A stretch of 64,000 nt of DNA from NCBI RefSeq assembly GCF_003781945.1, contig NZ_RJJW01000010.1, forward strand, positions 1-64,000, read 5' to 3'. Below the pieces are notes generated by a model, which had not been told where the DNA came from, did no database searches, and saw nothing but the letters and a program-made list of their open reading frames with translations. Shown one piece after another: positions 26,537-35,869 of the stretch. This DNA comes from Halorubrum sp. CSM-61. Lineage in GTDB: Archaea > Halobacteriota > Halobacteria > Halobacteriales > Haloferacaceae. Position 1 is the stretch's first letter, and every line of letters begins with the position of its first letter. The translations under genes and the position numbers were made by a program.

Positions 26537-26736
26537 GTTACATTCCTGTCTATGCACGGGACGGGTAAGAACGTTCTCTGTAACGCATTTCAGTAACATT
26601 TCCGATATTACCTAAGTACTACATACAGCTCTATGTAGTTCGTTATATAGACATATCTGGGTAATCATACGGAATCCGTCTATTTTCGACTACCGGCGAC
26701 GCGGCCCTTATCTGTGCCGAACTCGTCAGATCGAGT
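26537..26736. promoter_or_regulatory. AT-rich divergent promoter between sod and pirin, with a palindrome
   Basis: This 200-bp gap is far more AT-rich than the flanking genes. It contains ACTACATA (26618-26625) and its perfect inverse TATGTAGT (26632-26639) separated by six bases. Several GTAAC/GTTAC/ATTAC repeats lie nearer sod, and TATATAG near 26645. The palindrome is a good candidate operator, possibly for a redox- or metal-responsive regulator; the regulator is not known from the sequence. Confidence 0.5.
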
Positions 26737-27516
26737 ATGACACCAGACGAGACGATCGCGAGCGGCGTCGAGCCGCTCTCCGGCGAGACGGTCCGACACG
26801 GGACGGGCGTGAACTCCGACCGCGCGTTCCCGACGAACGGCCACCCCGACAACCTCGACCCGTTCGTGCTGTTCGAGCGGTTCTACATCGACCCGGACGA
26901 GGGGTTCCCGATGCACCCGCACAAGGGGTTCGAGATCGTCTCGTACATGATCGACGGCGGGATGGAGCACGCGGACTCGCTCGGCGTCGAGCACACCGCC
27001 CGCGAGAACGAGGCGATGCGGATCACGACCGGAAGCGGGATCCGTCACTCCGAGTTCCCGGCCGACGGCGAGGCCTGCAACGGGCTCCAGCTGTGGGTGA
27101 ACCTCCCGCGCGAGGAGAAGGAGGCGGACCCGGACTACGTCGACGCGAGCGCCGCGGAGCTTCCCACCGCCGAACTCGACGGTGCGACCGTCACGACCGT
27201 CGTGGGAGAGGGGTCGCCTATCGAGCTGTGCACCCCGATGGAGTACCTCGACGTTCGCGTCACCGACGCGTGGACGTGGTCGGTCCCCGGCGAGAGGACC
27301 GGATTCCTCTACGGCGTCGAGGGGAGCGGGACCGTCCGAGAGAGCGATGCCGACACCGACGCCAGCCGCGAGTTCGCCGCGGGCGACGTGCTCCCGAACC
27401 CGGACGCGCGAGACGTGATAGTCGAGAGTGGCGGAGGGGAGGAGCTCCGCTTCGTCGCCGTCTCCGGCCGGCCGCACGGCGAGCCGATCCGCCAGCAGGG
27501 GCCGTTCGTCCTCTGA
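26737..27516 (+). CDS. pirin family protein
   Basis: A 259-residue bicupin. The metal site is in the N-terminal cupin: HPHKGFE, with His and Glu ligands, then the later GSGIRHSEF. The quercetinase-like C-terminal cupin follows (FLYGVEGSGTV...FAAGDVLPN). Bacterial and archaeal pirins are iron proteins with possible quercetin 2,3-dioxygenase or redox-regulator activity; the physiological role in haloarchaea is unsettled. It is divergent from sod, sharing an AT-rich control region, which hints at oxidative-stress regulation. Confidence 0.9.
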   Translation: MTPDETIASGVEPLSGETVRHGTGVNSDRAFPTNGHPDNLDPFVLFERFYIDPDEGFPMHPHKGFEIVSYMIDGGMEHADSLGVEHTARENEAMRITTGSGIRHSEFPADGEACNGLQLWVNLPREEKEADPDYVDASAAELPTAELDGATVTTVVGEGSPIELCTPMEYLDVRVTDAWTWSVPGERTGFLYGVEGSGTVRESDADTDASREFAAGDVLPNPDARDVIVESGGGEELRFVAVSGRPHGEPIRQQGPFVL

Positions 27517-27574
27517 GATCGGTCAGCGGCGGAGAACGGGGTATGATAACACGGGGCGTCGAAGAGGCGACCGA

Positions 27575-28258
27575 ATGCCACTCGATCCGGACCGCGTTCG
27601 GACCGTCACCTTCGACTCGTACAGCACCCTCGTCGACGTGGAGGCGGCCGAGGCGGCGCTCGCCGACCGCGTCCCCGACCCGGAGCCGGTGTCGCGGCTC
27701 TGGCGGTCGCGCTCGCTGGCGTACACGTTCGTCGCGAACGCGATCGACGCCTACCAGCCCTTCTACGAGATGAACCGCGACGCGCTGACGTACGCGCTGG
27801 CGGCTCACGACGTCGACATATCGACCGAGGAGCGCGACGAGATCCTCGCGGTGTACCACGAACTGGAGGTGTTCGACGACGTGCGCTCGGGGATCGAGCG
27901 CCTGCGCGAGGGGGGCTACGAGCCGTACGTGCTCTCGAACGGGAACCCGGAGATGCTCGACTCGATGGTCGAACACGCCGGAATCGGGGACCTCGTCGCG
28001 GGCACGATAAGCGCCGACGAGGTGGAGACGTTCAAGCCGGCGGCCGAGCTGTACCGCCACGGCGCCGCCCGGACGGGGACGCCGATCGACCGGATCGTCC
28101 ACGTCACCGCGGGCTGGTTCGACGTGTTAGGGGCGTCGCACGCGGGGATGCAGGCGGTCCGCCTCGACCGGAAGGGGACGCCGTGGGAGCCGTTCGCGGG
28201 CGACCCGGACCGCACGGTGGAATCGATCCACGAGCTGGCCGACGCGCTGGGGGTTTGA
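27575..28258 (+). CDS. type II haloacid dehalogenase-like hydrolase
   Basis: A 227-residue HAD protein. The nucleophile Asp lies in VTFDSYSTL near the N-terminus, Ser/Asn in VLSNGNPEML (motif II), Lys in VETFKPAAELY (motif III) and the later HVTAGWFDVLGA (motif IV region). This is the L-2-haloacid dehalogenase arrangement, in which FDSYGTL is the usual start. The actual substrate may be a phosphate ester or a haloacid. It is a probable second gene of the pirin operon, 58 bp downstream. Confidence 0.85.
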   Translation: MPLDPDRVRTVTFDSYSTLVDVEAAEAALADRVPDPEPVSRLWRSRSLAYTFVANAIDAYQPFYEMNRDALTYALAAHDVDISTEERDEILAVYHELEVFDDVRSGIERLREGGYEPYVLSNGNPEMLDSMVEHAGIGDLVAGTISADEVETFKPAAELYRHGAARTGTPIDRIVHVTAGWFDVLGASHAGMQAVRLDRKGTPWEPFAGDPDRTVESIHELADALGV

Positions 28259-28300
28259 GGCGGTCGACGGGGCATCGATACTGACGGCGGGCCCGCGATC

Positions 28301-28933
28301 TCAGTCCCGCTCGGCGACGATCGTCTCGCCGGCGCGCACCGCGTCGCCCTCGCTCACGAGGAGGTCGCTCTCGTCGACGTCGGCGGGGAAGATAACGTCC
28401 GCCCGCGAGCCGAACGAGACGTGGCCGACGCGCTCGCCGCGGTCGACCGCGTCGCCGGGCTCGACCGAGGGGTGGATCCGGCGGGCGAACCAGCCGGCGA
28501 TGACTAACAGCTCGTACTCGCCGAAGTCGATCGCGACCTGCTCGTTGCGGTCGGACTCCTTGCTGAACGCGGGTCGGTTCGCGCCGGGACGGTGCCGCAC
28601 CTCGCGGACCTCGCCCGCGAGGGGCGCGCGGTTCACGTGCACGTCGGTGACGTTCATGAACACGCCGACGCGCAGGCGCTGGCCCTCCTCGCGGACGACG
28701 CTCACCGTGCCGTCGGCGGGGGCGACGACGGCTCCCTCGGCGTCGGGCGTCGAGCGGTCGGGGTCGCGGTGGAACCAGAGGACGCCGAGCGCGAGCGCGA
28801 GCAGGCCGAGCCCGACCGGCGGGAGGACGGGGAGCGTCGCGGCCCCGAGGAGCGCGGGGACGAGCGCCAGCCGCCACGCCTCGTCGACGACGGGGAACGG
28901 GAGGACCGCCGCGAGCGGGGGGTTCCGGGCCAC
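28301..28933 (-). CDS. archaetidylserine decarboxylase proenzyme
   Basis: A 210-residue Psd-type enzyme. After two N-terminal membrane helices come APADGTVS, VFMNVTDVHVNRAP and a C-terminal FGSRADV. Self-cleavage between Gly175 and Ser176 would yield the pyruvoyl cofactor. It makes archaetidylethanolamine from archaetidylserine. In haloarchaea this short membrane-bound type is linked to archaeosortase ArtA-dependent lipid attachment of surface proteins. No artA is in the window. It lies four bases after the RFC-like gene, on the same strand. Confidence 0.9.
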   Translation of the reverse strand: MARNPPLAAVLPFPVVDEAWRLALVPALLGAATLPVLPPVGLGLLALALGVLWFHRDPDRSTPDAEGAVVAPADGTVSVVREEGQRLRVGVFMNVTDVHVNRAPLAGEVREVRHRPGANRPAFSKESDRNEQVAIDFGEYELLVIAGWFARRIHPSVEPGDAVDRGERVGHVSFGSRADVIFPADVDESDLLVSEGDAVRAGETIVAERD

Positions 28934-28936
28934 GGC

Positions 28937-29986
28937 TCAGGCCTCCGCGGGGTCCCGGAAGTCGGGTCGGAGCTCGGTCCGTCCCGCCGCCCACGCCGCG
29001 AGCAGGTGGACGAGGTGAGTCCGGTCGTCGAGGCCGTCGACCAGGTCGAGGTCGGCCTCGCCGGCGAGGACGTGGAGCCGCGCGAGGTCGTCGCCGCCGT
29101 ACTCGGAGCCGGCGCGGGCGACCCGCAGGGCCTCTCTGAGGAGCTCCCCCCCGTCGTATCCGCCCTCGTCGAGCAGGTCGCCGAGGGTCGAGCGCGCGTC
29201 CTTGAGGTCGCCGGCGCGGGCGTCGGCGAGCGCCTCCCGGATCGCGTCGTCGTCGCCGACCTCGCCGAGCGTCTCGTAGGCGGTCGACATGGTGATCTCG
29301 CCGCCCTCGACCGCGGTGGCCTGCGCCGAGAGGATCGCCTCTCGGAGGTCGCCGCCGGCCGCGCTGGCGACGAACTCCAGTCCGTCGCCGTCGTAGTCGA
29401 CGCCCTCGCGCTCGCAGATGGTTTCGAGCACGTCGATCGTCTCGTCGGTGGTCGGCGCGCGCACGCGAACCGGGAAACACCGCGAGCGGATCGGCGCGAT
29501 GAGCTTCGACGGCTGCCGGGTGGCGATCACGAACTGCGTGGTGCGGTGGTGCTGTTCCATCACCCGACGGAGCGCCTGCTGGAAGTCCTCGCGGATGGCC
29601 TCGGCGTTGTCCAGCAGGACCGTCTTGTACTCGCCGGACATCGGCGCGTACGACGCCGACTCCTTGAGCACGCGGTTGATCATGTCGCGTTTCGCCATCC
29701 GGCTGCGGCCCTGCAGGAATCCCTCGAAGCGGGGGTCCGTCCGGATCTCCTTTTTCGTCCGACCGAAGAAGTCCGCGACGTTGATCTCGATCAGGTCGCC
29801 CTCGGGGTCCTCGTGGGCGGCCCGGGTCAGGGCCCGTGTCGCCGCCGTCTTCCCGACGCCGGGCGGCCCCTGCACGACGAGGTTCATCGGCTCGTCGACC
29901 GCGCGCTCCAGCCGCTCGCGGGCCTCGTCCTGGCGGATCTCGTCGAGCGCCGGGGCGTGCGCGTCGATCCACAGCGGTCCGTCCAT
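28937..29986 (-). CDS. RFC-like AAA+ ATPase (clamp-loader small-subunit family)
   Basis: A 349-residue member of the replication factor C small-subunit family. Walker A GPPGVGKT is at 40-47 and the SRC motif (RSRCF) is present. Walker B reads LLDNAEAI, so the catalytic Glu of the usual LDEAD is Asn here. That suggests a subunit that binds but poorly hydrolyses ATP, as in a hetero-oligomeric loader. The start at MDGPLWIDAH matches the family; upstream open sequence (9 codons) is weak. It is followed by the decarboxylase gene. Confidence 0.88.
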   Translation of the reverse strand: MDGPLWIDAHAPALDEIRQDEARERLERAVDEPMNLVVQGPPGVGKTAATRALTRAAHEDPEGDLIEINVADFFGRTKKEIRTDPRFEGFLQGRSRMAKRDMINRVLKESASYAPMSGEYKTVLLDNAEAIREDFQQALRRVMEQHHRTTQFVIATRQPSKLIAPIRSRCFPVRVRAPTTDETIDVLETICEREGVDYDGDGLEFVASAAGGDLREAILSAQATAVEGGEITMSTAYETLGEVGDDDAIREALADARAGDLKDARSTLGDLLDEGGYDGGELLREALRVARAGSEYGGDDLARLHVLAGEADLDLVDGLDDRTHLVHLLAAWAAGRTELRPDFRDPAEA

Positions 29987-30167
29987 GTCGCGTCCTCCGG
30001 GCCACGCGCTCAAGAATCGGTCGGTCCGCCATCCGGCCCGTCAGTCCTACCGATGAGACCGCAAGCACGTTGTGTTCCGGATAAACAGCCCCCCTGACGA
30101 GATTTTTAACAATCGAAGTAAATGAACATCAACGGTTAAGTATCGGGAGTTACCATCATTATCATAC

Positions 30168-31559
30168 ATGTCACACGACAGCCGATCCGATGACGACGAC
30201 CGCCTCACCCGCCGACATTACGTCGCGGGCGCGGGAACGCTCGCGACCGTTGGGATCGCCGGGTGTTCCGATTCCGGCGGCGACGGGAGCGACGGCAGCG
30301 ACGGCAGCGACGGCAGCGACGGCAGTGACGGCAGCGACGGAAGCGACGGGAGCGACGGAAGCGACGGCAGCGACGGAGGGGACTCCGCGAGCGAACTGGA
30401 GATCATCCACTGGTGGACCGCGGGCGGTGAGCAGGACGCCTATCAGGCCCTCCTCGACGGGTTCCGAGAGGAGCACCCGGACGTCGAGATCACGGACAAT
30501 CCGGCGCCGGGCGGCGCCGGCTCCGCGATCGACACGGTGGTCCAGAACCGCGTCATCGACGGGAACCCGCCGAGCACGTTCCAGATCTGGCCCGGGCAGG
30601 CGCTTACCCCGTACACTGACGAGGGGCTCCTCGAGGACATCGGCGACTCCGTCTGGGACGAGGAGATGCGCGGCGCGTACCTCGACGGCGTCATCGACCT
30701 CGCCCAGCCCGCCGGCGACCTCGTCGCGGTGCCGATCAACATCCACCGGCTGAACAACCTGTTTTTCAACGTCTCCGTCCTCGACGACGCGGACGTGGAC
30801 GCCACCGACATCGACGACCCGCAGGGGCTGCTCGGCGTCTTGGAGACGCTCGACGCCGAAACGGACGTGACGCCGCTCGTCCACCAGACCCAGAGCCCGT
30901 GGTCGTCGCTCCAGCTGTGGGAGAGCATCTTCATCGGCCAGCAGGGCGTCGACGACTACCAGACGGTCATCGGCGGCGACGTCTCGTCGCTCGAAGACGA
31001 GGTCCGCTCGGCGCTCGACCTGCTCGCCAGCTACCTCGAGTACATCCCCGAGGACGCCGGCTCCATCAGCTGGGACCAGGGGAACGACCAACTGATCGAG
31101 GGGAACGCGGCGTTCCTCCATCAGGGCGACTGGGCGGCCGGGCAGTACAGCTCCGCCGACGGCTTCGAGTTCGGTAGCGACTGGGACATGGTGCCGTTCC
31201 CGGGCACGACGGGCGTCTACCAGTCGGTCATCGACTCGTTCGTCTTCCCGACGAACAACCCGTCGCCGGAGGCGACGGAGCAGTTCCTCAACTACGCCGG
31301 CAGCGTCGACGCACAGGAGCGGTTCAACCCGATCAAGGGCTCGATCCCGCCGCGCACCGACGTGCCGATGGACGAGTTCGGCGACTTCCTCTCGCGGCAG
31401 TTCGAGGACTTCCAGAACTCGAACACTCAGCCGCCGGCCATCGCGCACGGTACCGCCGTTGCACCCGCCATCCAGTCCGCTCTGGAGGAGACGTTCGCGA
31501 ACTTCAACGAGAACCGGGACGTCGACGCGGCGTACCAGGGCATCGTCGACGCGTTCTAA
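30168..31559 (+). CDS. ABC transporter solute-binding lipoprotein
   Basis: A 463-residue family 1 (sugar) binding protein. The N-terminal Tat signal LTRRHYVAG is followed by the lipobox IAGC. A linker of ten perfect Gly-Ser-Asp repeats (30285-30374) separates the lipid anchor from the binding domain. The mature part has IIHWWTAGGEQDA and the later GDWAAGQYS core typical of sugar receptors. It heads a four-gene operon with two permeases and an ATPase. The substrate is probably a sugar or sugar derivative. The -27 region (GGTTAAGTA near 30134) may be its TATA box. Confidence 0.92.
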   Translation: MSHDSRSDDDDRLTRRHYVAGAGTLATVGIAGCSDSGGDGSDGSDGSDGSDGSDGSDGSDGSDGSDGSDGGDSASELEIIHWWTAGGEQDAYQALLDGFREEHPDVEITDNPAPGGAGSAIDTVVQNRVIDGNPPSTFQIWPGQALTPYTDEGLLEDIGDSVWDEEMRGAYLDGVIDLAQPAGDLVAVPINIHRLNNLFFNVSVLDDADVDATDIDDPQGLLGVLETLDAETDVTPLVHQTQSPWSSLQLWESIFIGQQGVDDYQTVIGGDVSSLEDEVRSALDLLASYLEYIPEDAGSISWDQGNDQLIEGNAAFLHQGDWAAGQYSSADGFEFGSDWDMVPFPGTTGVYQSVIDSFVFPTNNPSPEATEQFLNYAGSVDAQERFNPIKGSIPPRTDVPMDEFGDFLSRQFEDFQNSNTQPPAIAHGTAVAPAIQSALEETFANFNENRDVDAAYQGIVDAF

Positions 31560-31563
31560 CGCG

Positions 31564-32643
31564 ATGTCCTCCGGGATTTTCGCAGCGTTAATACGCGATA
31601 CCGGTGGGTCGGTCCGGAGCGACGGACCGGACGTCGACAGCGACGCGGCCGGAGACGAGGCTTCCGACGCGGAGCCGCGGGTCCGGACCGACGGCGGGAC
31701 GGTCGTCGACGGCGCGGGAGAGCGGTCGGGATCGGCGGACGCCGAACCGTCGCTCCGCTCGCGGTTCCGCCGGAGTCGGTTCCTCGAATCGATTCCGTTC
31801 TGGGGACCGCCCGGCGTGCTGGTGCTGTTCTTCGTCTACGGCGCCATCGGGTGGAACTTCGTCATCTCGCTGACGGGCTGGGAAGGCCTCGGCTCGCCCG
31901 ACTACTCCTCGCTGTCGACGGAGATGTACACCCAGCTGCTCGCGGACTCGTCGTTCCACGCCGCGTTCCAGAACACGCTCGTGTTGCTGTTCGCGTTCAC
32001 CGTCCTGTCGCTCGTCGTCGGGCTGTTGTTGGCGATCCTCGTCGACCAGAAGATCCGACTCGAGAACACGTTCCGGACGATCTACCTCCTGCCGATGAGC
32101 CTCTCGTTCGTCGTCACCGCGATCTTCTGGTCGTGGATGTACAACCCGTCGAACGGGCTTATCAACGAGTTACTCCGCGCGATCGGGTTAGACGCGCTCA
32201 CGCAGGCGTGGCTCTCCGACCCGCAGTTCAAGCTGGCGGCGATCATCTTCGCGCTGATGTGGCAGTTCTCCGGCTACTGCATGGTCGTGTACCTCGCCGG
32301 CCTCCGCGCGATCCCCGAGTCCCAGTACGAGGCGGCCCGGATCGACGGCGCCTCGACGACGCGACTCTACTGGCGGGTCATCATCCCGCAGTTGCGCGCC
32401 TCCACGATGTCGGCGGCGGTCGTGTTGGTCGTGTTCGCGCTGAAGGCGTTCGACTTCCTGTTCGTGCTGTTCGGGGTCAACCCCGGCCAGTCGGCCGACA
32501 TCCTCTCTGTGATGATGTACCGCGTCGCCTTCGACCGGGTCCAGTGGGCGTACGGCTCCGCCGTCGCGATGGTGCTTTTCGCCATGGCGCTCGGCGTGAT
32601 CGGTCCGTATCTCTACCTGCAGTACCGGCGGGGTGAGCTATGA
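31564..32643 (+). CDS. ABC transporter permease 1 (MalF-like)
   Basis: A 359-residue protein. The first 70 residues are an acidic, low-complexity cytoplasmic extension; six membrane helices follow. The cytoplasmic EAA loop is EAARIDGASTTRLYWRVIIPQL, the coupling helix to the ATPase. It begins four bases after the binding-protein stop and its end overlaps the next gene (ATGA). Confidence 0.93.
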   Translation: MSSGIFAALIRDTGGSVRSDGPDVDSDAAGDEASDAEPRVRTDGGTVVDGAGERSGSADAEPSLRSRFRRSRFLESIPFWGPPGVLVLFFVYGAIGWNFVISLTGWEGLGSPDYSSLSTEMYTQLLADSSFHAAFQNTLVLLFAFTVLSLVVGLLLAILVDQKIRLENTFRTIYLLPMSLSFVVTAIFWSWMYNPSNGLINELLRAIGLDALTQAWLSDPQFKLAAIIFALMWQFSGYCMVVYLAGLRAIPESQYEAARIDGASTTRLYWRVIIPQLRASTMSAAVVLVVFALKAFDFLFVLFGVNPGQSADILSVMMYRVAFDRVQWAYGSAVAMVLFAMALGVIGPYLYLQYRRGEL

Positions 32644-33524
32644 GCGCGGCCGATCGAGCGCGATCGGCCGCGACCGGCCTGGACCGCTCTCGCGTGGCCC
32701 TGTACCTCGTCCTGCTCGCGATGGTCGCGTTTTACCTCGCACCGCTCGAGTCCGGATTGATGACGGCGTTCAAGACGCCGGAGGGGTTCCGGACCACGAC
32801 CCCGTTCGCGCTGCCGCCGATCGGTGAGTTCACCGTCTCAGCGTGGGGGATGGCGTTCGAACGGCTTTCGAGCGGGCTGCTCAACAGCGCGATGATGGCG
32901 GTGCCGGCGACGGTGCTGTCCGCGCTGTTCGGGTCGCTGGCGGCGTACGGCCTGACGAACCTCAGTTGGCGCGGGCAGATCGGCGTGCTGATGCTCTTCG
33001 TCGCTGGCGTGTTCATCCCGTACCAGGCCGTGCTGGTGCCGCTGACCCAGTTCTGGTCGTTCGTCGACCTCGGCGGGCGGATCCCGCTCGCGTTCGTCGA
33101 CGAGTATCAGGGGCTCATCAATCTCGGAATCACGCACGTCGCGTACGGGATTCCGATCTGTACGGTGTTGTTCCGGTCGTACTACGCGACGATCGATGAG
33201 GACATGCTGGAGGCGGCCCGGCTGGACGGCGCCTCCGCGGCGACGATCTACCGACGCATCGTGTTGCCCCTGTCGGTGCCGATCTTCGCGGTGACGCTCA
33301 TCTACCAGTTCACGCAGATATGGAACGACCTCCTGTTCGCGATCGTGTTGGTCAGCGACCCGTCGAACCAAGTGGTGACGGTCGCGCTGAACCAGCTCCA
33401 GGGGTCGTTCGTCCAGCAGTTTAACCTCCAGATGGCGGGGGCGTTCGTCGCGGCGTTGCCGACGCTCGTCGTGTACGTCCTCTTCGGAGAACAGTTCGCG
33501 AAAGGCGTCGCAGGTGAAACATAA
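32640..33524 (+). CDS. ABC transporter permease 2 (MalG-like)
   Basis: A 294-residue protein with six predicted helices. The EAA loop is EAARLDGASAATIYRRIVLPL. It starts in the ATGA overlap of permease 1 and ends overlapping the ATPase ATG by one base, so all transport subunits are tightly coupled. Together with permease 1 it forms the heterodimeric channel of a carbohydrate importer. Confidence 0.93.
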   Translation: MSAADRARSAATGLDRSRVALYLVLLAMVAFYLAPLESGLMTAFKTPEGFRTTTPFALPPIGEFTVSAWGMAFERLSSGLLNSAMMAVPATVLSALFGSLAAYGLTNLSWRGQIGVLMLFVAGVFIPYQAVLVPLTQFWSFVDLGGRIPLAFVDEYQGLINLGITHVAYGIPICTVLFRSYYATIDEDMLEAARLDGASAATIYRRIVLPLSVPIFAVTLIYQFTQIWNDLLFAIVLVSDPSNQVVTVALNQLQGSFVQQFNLQMAGAFVAALPTLVVYVLFGEQFAKGVAGET

Positions 33525-34663
33525 TGGCACAACTCGAACTCGACTCGGTGACGAAACGGTTCGGCGAGGGGGACGAATCCGTCCTCGCCGTGGACGACGT
33601 GAACGTCGACATCGCGGACGGGGAGTTCCTCGTCCTGGTCGGCCCGTCCGGCTGCGGAAAGTCGACGACGCTGCGGATGGTCGCCGGGCTCGAATCAATC
33701 ACGGACGGCGAGATCCGGCTCGGCGGCGACCGGATGAACGAGAAGCGTCCGGCCGAGCGGGACATCGCGATGGTGTTCCAGAGCTACGCGCTGTACCCGC
33801 ACATGACCGTCAGACAGAACATGCGGTTCGGCCTCGAGGAGTCGACCGACCTCGACGACGACGAGATGGACGAGCGCGTCGAGGACACCGCGGAGCTGCT
33901 CGACATCACGGAGCTGCTCGACCGGAAGCCCGGGGCGCTCTCGGGCGGCCAGCAGCAGCGCGTCGCGCTCGGCCGCGCCATCGTGCGCGAGCCCGCGGCC
34001 TTCCTGATGGACGAGCCGCTCAGTAACCTCGACGCGAAGCTCCGGTCGCAGATGCGCACGGAGCTCCAGCAGCTGCAGGACGACCTCGACACCACCACCG
34101 TCTACGTGACCCACGACCAGACGGAGGCGATGACGATGGGCGACCGGATCGCCATCCTCGACGCCGGCGAGCTACAGCAGGTGGCGACGCCGCTCGAAGC
34201 GTACCACCGGCCGGCCAACCGGTTCGTCGCCGGCTTCATCGGGGAGCCGTCGATGAACTTCGTCGAGGGCGCGGTGGACGGCGACGCCCTCACCGCCGAC
34301 GGGTTCCGGTACCCGCTCGGCGAGTCCGTGGCCGCCGCGGTCGACGGGAGCGCGAACGCCACCCTCGGAATCCGTCCCGAGGACATCACCGTCGACGGGA
34401 GCGGGAGCCTCGAAGGCGATCACACCTTCGACGCGACCGTCGACGTCGTCGAGCCGATGGGCGACGAGAACGTGGTGCATCTCTCGATAGACGGCGGGCC
34501 GCAGCTGATCGCGACCGTCGACGGGTTACGACGGATCGAGAGCGGAACCGCGGTCACCGTCGAGATCCCGGAAGAGGCCATCCACGTGTTCGACGGGAGC
34601 TCCGGTGAGGCCCTCCACAACCGCTCGCTCGACGACGCGGAGCTGGACGACAGACGCGTCTGA
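33524..34663 (+). CDS. ABC transporter ATPase (MalK/UgpC-like)
   Basis: A 379-residue ATPase. Walker A GPSGCGKST, Q-loop QSYALYPH, signature LSGGQQQRVALGRA, Walker B AFLMDEPLSNLD and H-loop THDQ are all present. A C-terminal TOBE/OB regulatory region follows (LGIRPEDI...VHLSIDGGPQLIATV), as in MalK. It powers the upstream permeases. It is the last gene of the operon, ending about 40 bp from the convergent DUF4013 gene. Confidence 0.95.
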   Translation: MAQLELDSVTKRFGEGDESVLAVDDVNVDIADGEFLVLVGPSGCGKSTTLRMVAGLESITDGEIRLGGDRMNEKRPAERDIAMVFQSYALYPHMTVRQNMRFGLEESTDLDDDEMDERVEDTAELLDITELLDRKPGALSGGQQQRVALGRAIVREPAAFLMDEPLSNLDAKLRSQMRTELQQLQDDLDTTTVYVTHDQTEAMTMGDRIAILDAGELQQVATPLEAYHRPANRFVAGFIGEPSMNFVEGAVDGDALTADGFRYPLGESVAAAVDGSANATLGIRPEDITVDGSGSLEGDHTFDATVDVVEPMGDENVVHLSIDGGPQLIATVDGLRRIESGTAVTVEIPEEAIHVFDGSSGEALHNRSLDDAELDDRRV

Positions 34664-34703
34664 GGCGCCCGGCGGCCGCGGCCTCGACGCCGCACCGATC
34701 GGT

Positions 34704-35363
34704 TCAAACGCCCTGTCGCCGCCACGCCCGTCCGGTCGCCTGACCGATCGCGGCGGCGGCGGCGACCTCGGCGTAGAATCCGACGAAGAACCCGAGAGCG
34801 ACCGCGTTGAGCGGACCGTACGCCGCCGCGACGAGCCCGAGTCCGCCCGCCGCGAGCAGGGTCGCGACGAGGTAACCGGCGTCCCGCGTGGCGGCGCCGA
34901 CCAGGGAGCGATCCACCGCGGCGCGGAGGGTCCGTTCCCGGGCCACGGCGACGAGCGCGGCCGGGAGCGGGTAACAGATGGCGAACGCGAGCAGCGTCGC
35001 GACGGTCGAGCCCACGACGAACACGAGGCCCTCCGTGGAGCCGGTGGGATCGATCCCTTCGAGCGGGCCGCCGAGCGTCACGAGGAGGAGGACGAGCGGG
35101 ATCGCGAGATAGCCGACCGCGGTCGCGACGAACCGGAGCCCGTCGCGGATCAGGGGACCGAACGGACGCCAGTCGGGACGCTCCGCGGTCTCGTGCGACT
35201 CCGTCGCCGCAGTCGCGGCGAGGACCCGCGAGAGGTAGCCGGCGACGGCGACGAACGGGACGAGGGGGAGCCACATGGCGAGCAGGTGGAGTCCGCCGCC
35301 CACGAGGACGGCGTCGAACCGCGGCGAGCCGCGGACCGGGAGCGTCAGGGCGTTCGGGATCAC
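34704..35363 (-). CDS. DUF4013-like membrane protein
   Basis: A 219-residue protein with about five to six membrane helices (LLAMWLPLVPFVAVAGYLS, FVATAVGYLAIPLVLLLVTL, VATLLAFAICYPLPAALVAV, and so on). It starts at a GTG overlapping the stop of the SHOCT gene (GTGA), so the two are co-translated. DUF4013 proteins are common in haloarchaea and have no proven function. Confidence 0.78.
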   Translation of the reverse strand: MIPNALTLPVRGSPRFDAVLVGGGLHLLAMWLPLVPFVAVAGYLSRVLAATAATESHETAERPDWRPFGPLIRDGLRFVATAVGYLAIPLVLLLVTLGGPLEGIDPTGSTEGLVFVVGSTVATLLAFAICYPLPAALVAVARERTLRAAVDRSLVGAATRDAGYLVATLLAAGGLGLVAAAYGPLNAVALGFFVGFYAEVAAAAAIGQATGRAWRRQGV

Positions 35364-35776
35364 TCGCGGACGCGCTCGACTTCGCGCCGGAGCCCGTCGC
35401 GGACGCGCTCGGCGATGTCCTCGGTGTCGCCGCGGTCGGCGGTCTCGGCGTCCTCGGTCGCCAGCAGCCGGTCGAGCTTGCGCTCGAACTCGCGCTCGTC
35501 GATCTCGCCGCGGGCGTAGCGCTCGCGGAGCGCGCGGAGGGCGGGGTCGTCGGGAGCGTCGGCGTCGCCGTCGTCGTCCCCGTCGGGAACGGGCTTCGTC
35601 AGCGTGTGGAGGACGGGCAGCGCGACGAACAGGCCGAAGAACCAGACGAGCGGCAGCGACCACCAGAGCCCGGTGACGAGCGGAGCCGCGACGCCGGCAC
35701 CGAGGACGAGAACCGCGAAGATCCGCCGCCAGCGGTGACGGAGGTTCCACGCGATCCGGCGGGGGAGATCGGTCAT
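35360..35776 (-). CDS. SHOCT-domain membrane protein
   Basis: A 138-residue protein. Two hydrophobic helices lie between residues 20 and 60 (IFAVLVLGAGVAAPLVTGL and LVWFFGLFVALPVLHTL). The SHOCT motif DPALRALRERYARGEIDERE follows at about 85-105 and continues FERKLDRLL. SHOCT is a short oligomerisation helix-turn-helix at the C-terminus of many membrane proteins. The Met before TDLPRRIAW is chosen as the start because upstream codons are few and uncharacteristic. Confidence 0.82.
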   Translation of the reverse strand: MTDLPRRIAWNLRHRWRRIFAVLVLGAGVAAPLVTGLWWSLPLVWFFGLFVALPVLHTLTKPVPDGDDDGDADAPDDPALRALRERYARGEIDEREFERKLDRLLATEDAETADRGDTEDIAERVRDGLRREVERVRE

Positions 35777-35869
35777 GACTCGAATGACGCCCGCGAGGGG
35801 CAAGTCGGTTTCGTCGGGGAGAGAGATCTCGTCGGGGGAGGAGTTTCGTCGAAGGGGGTTCCTCGCGGA

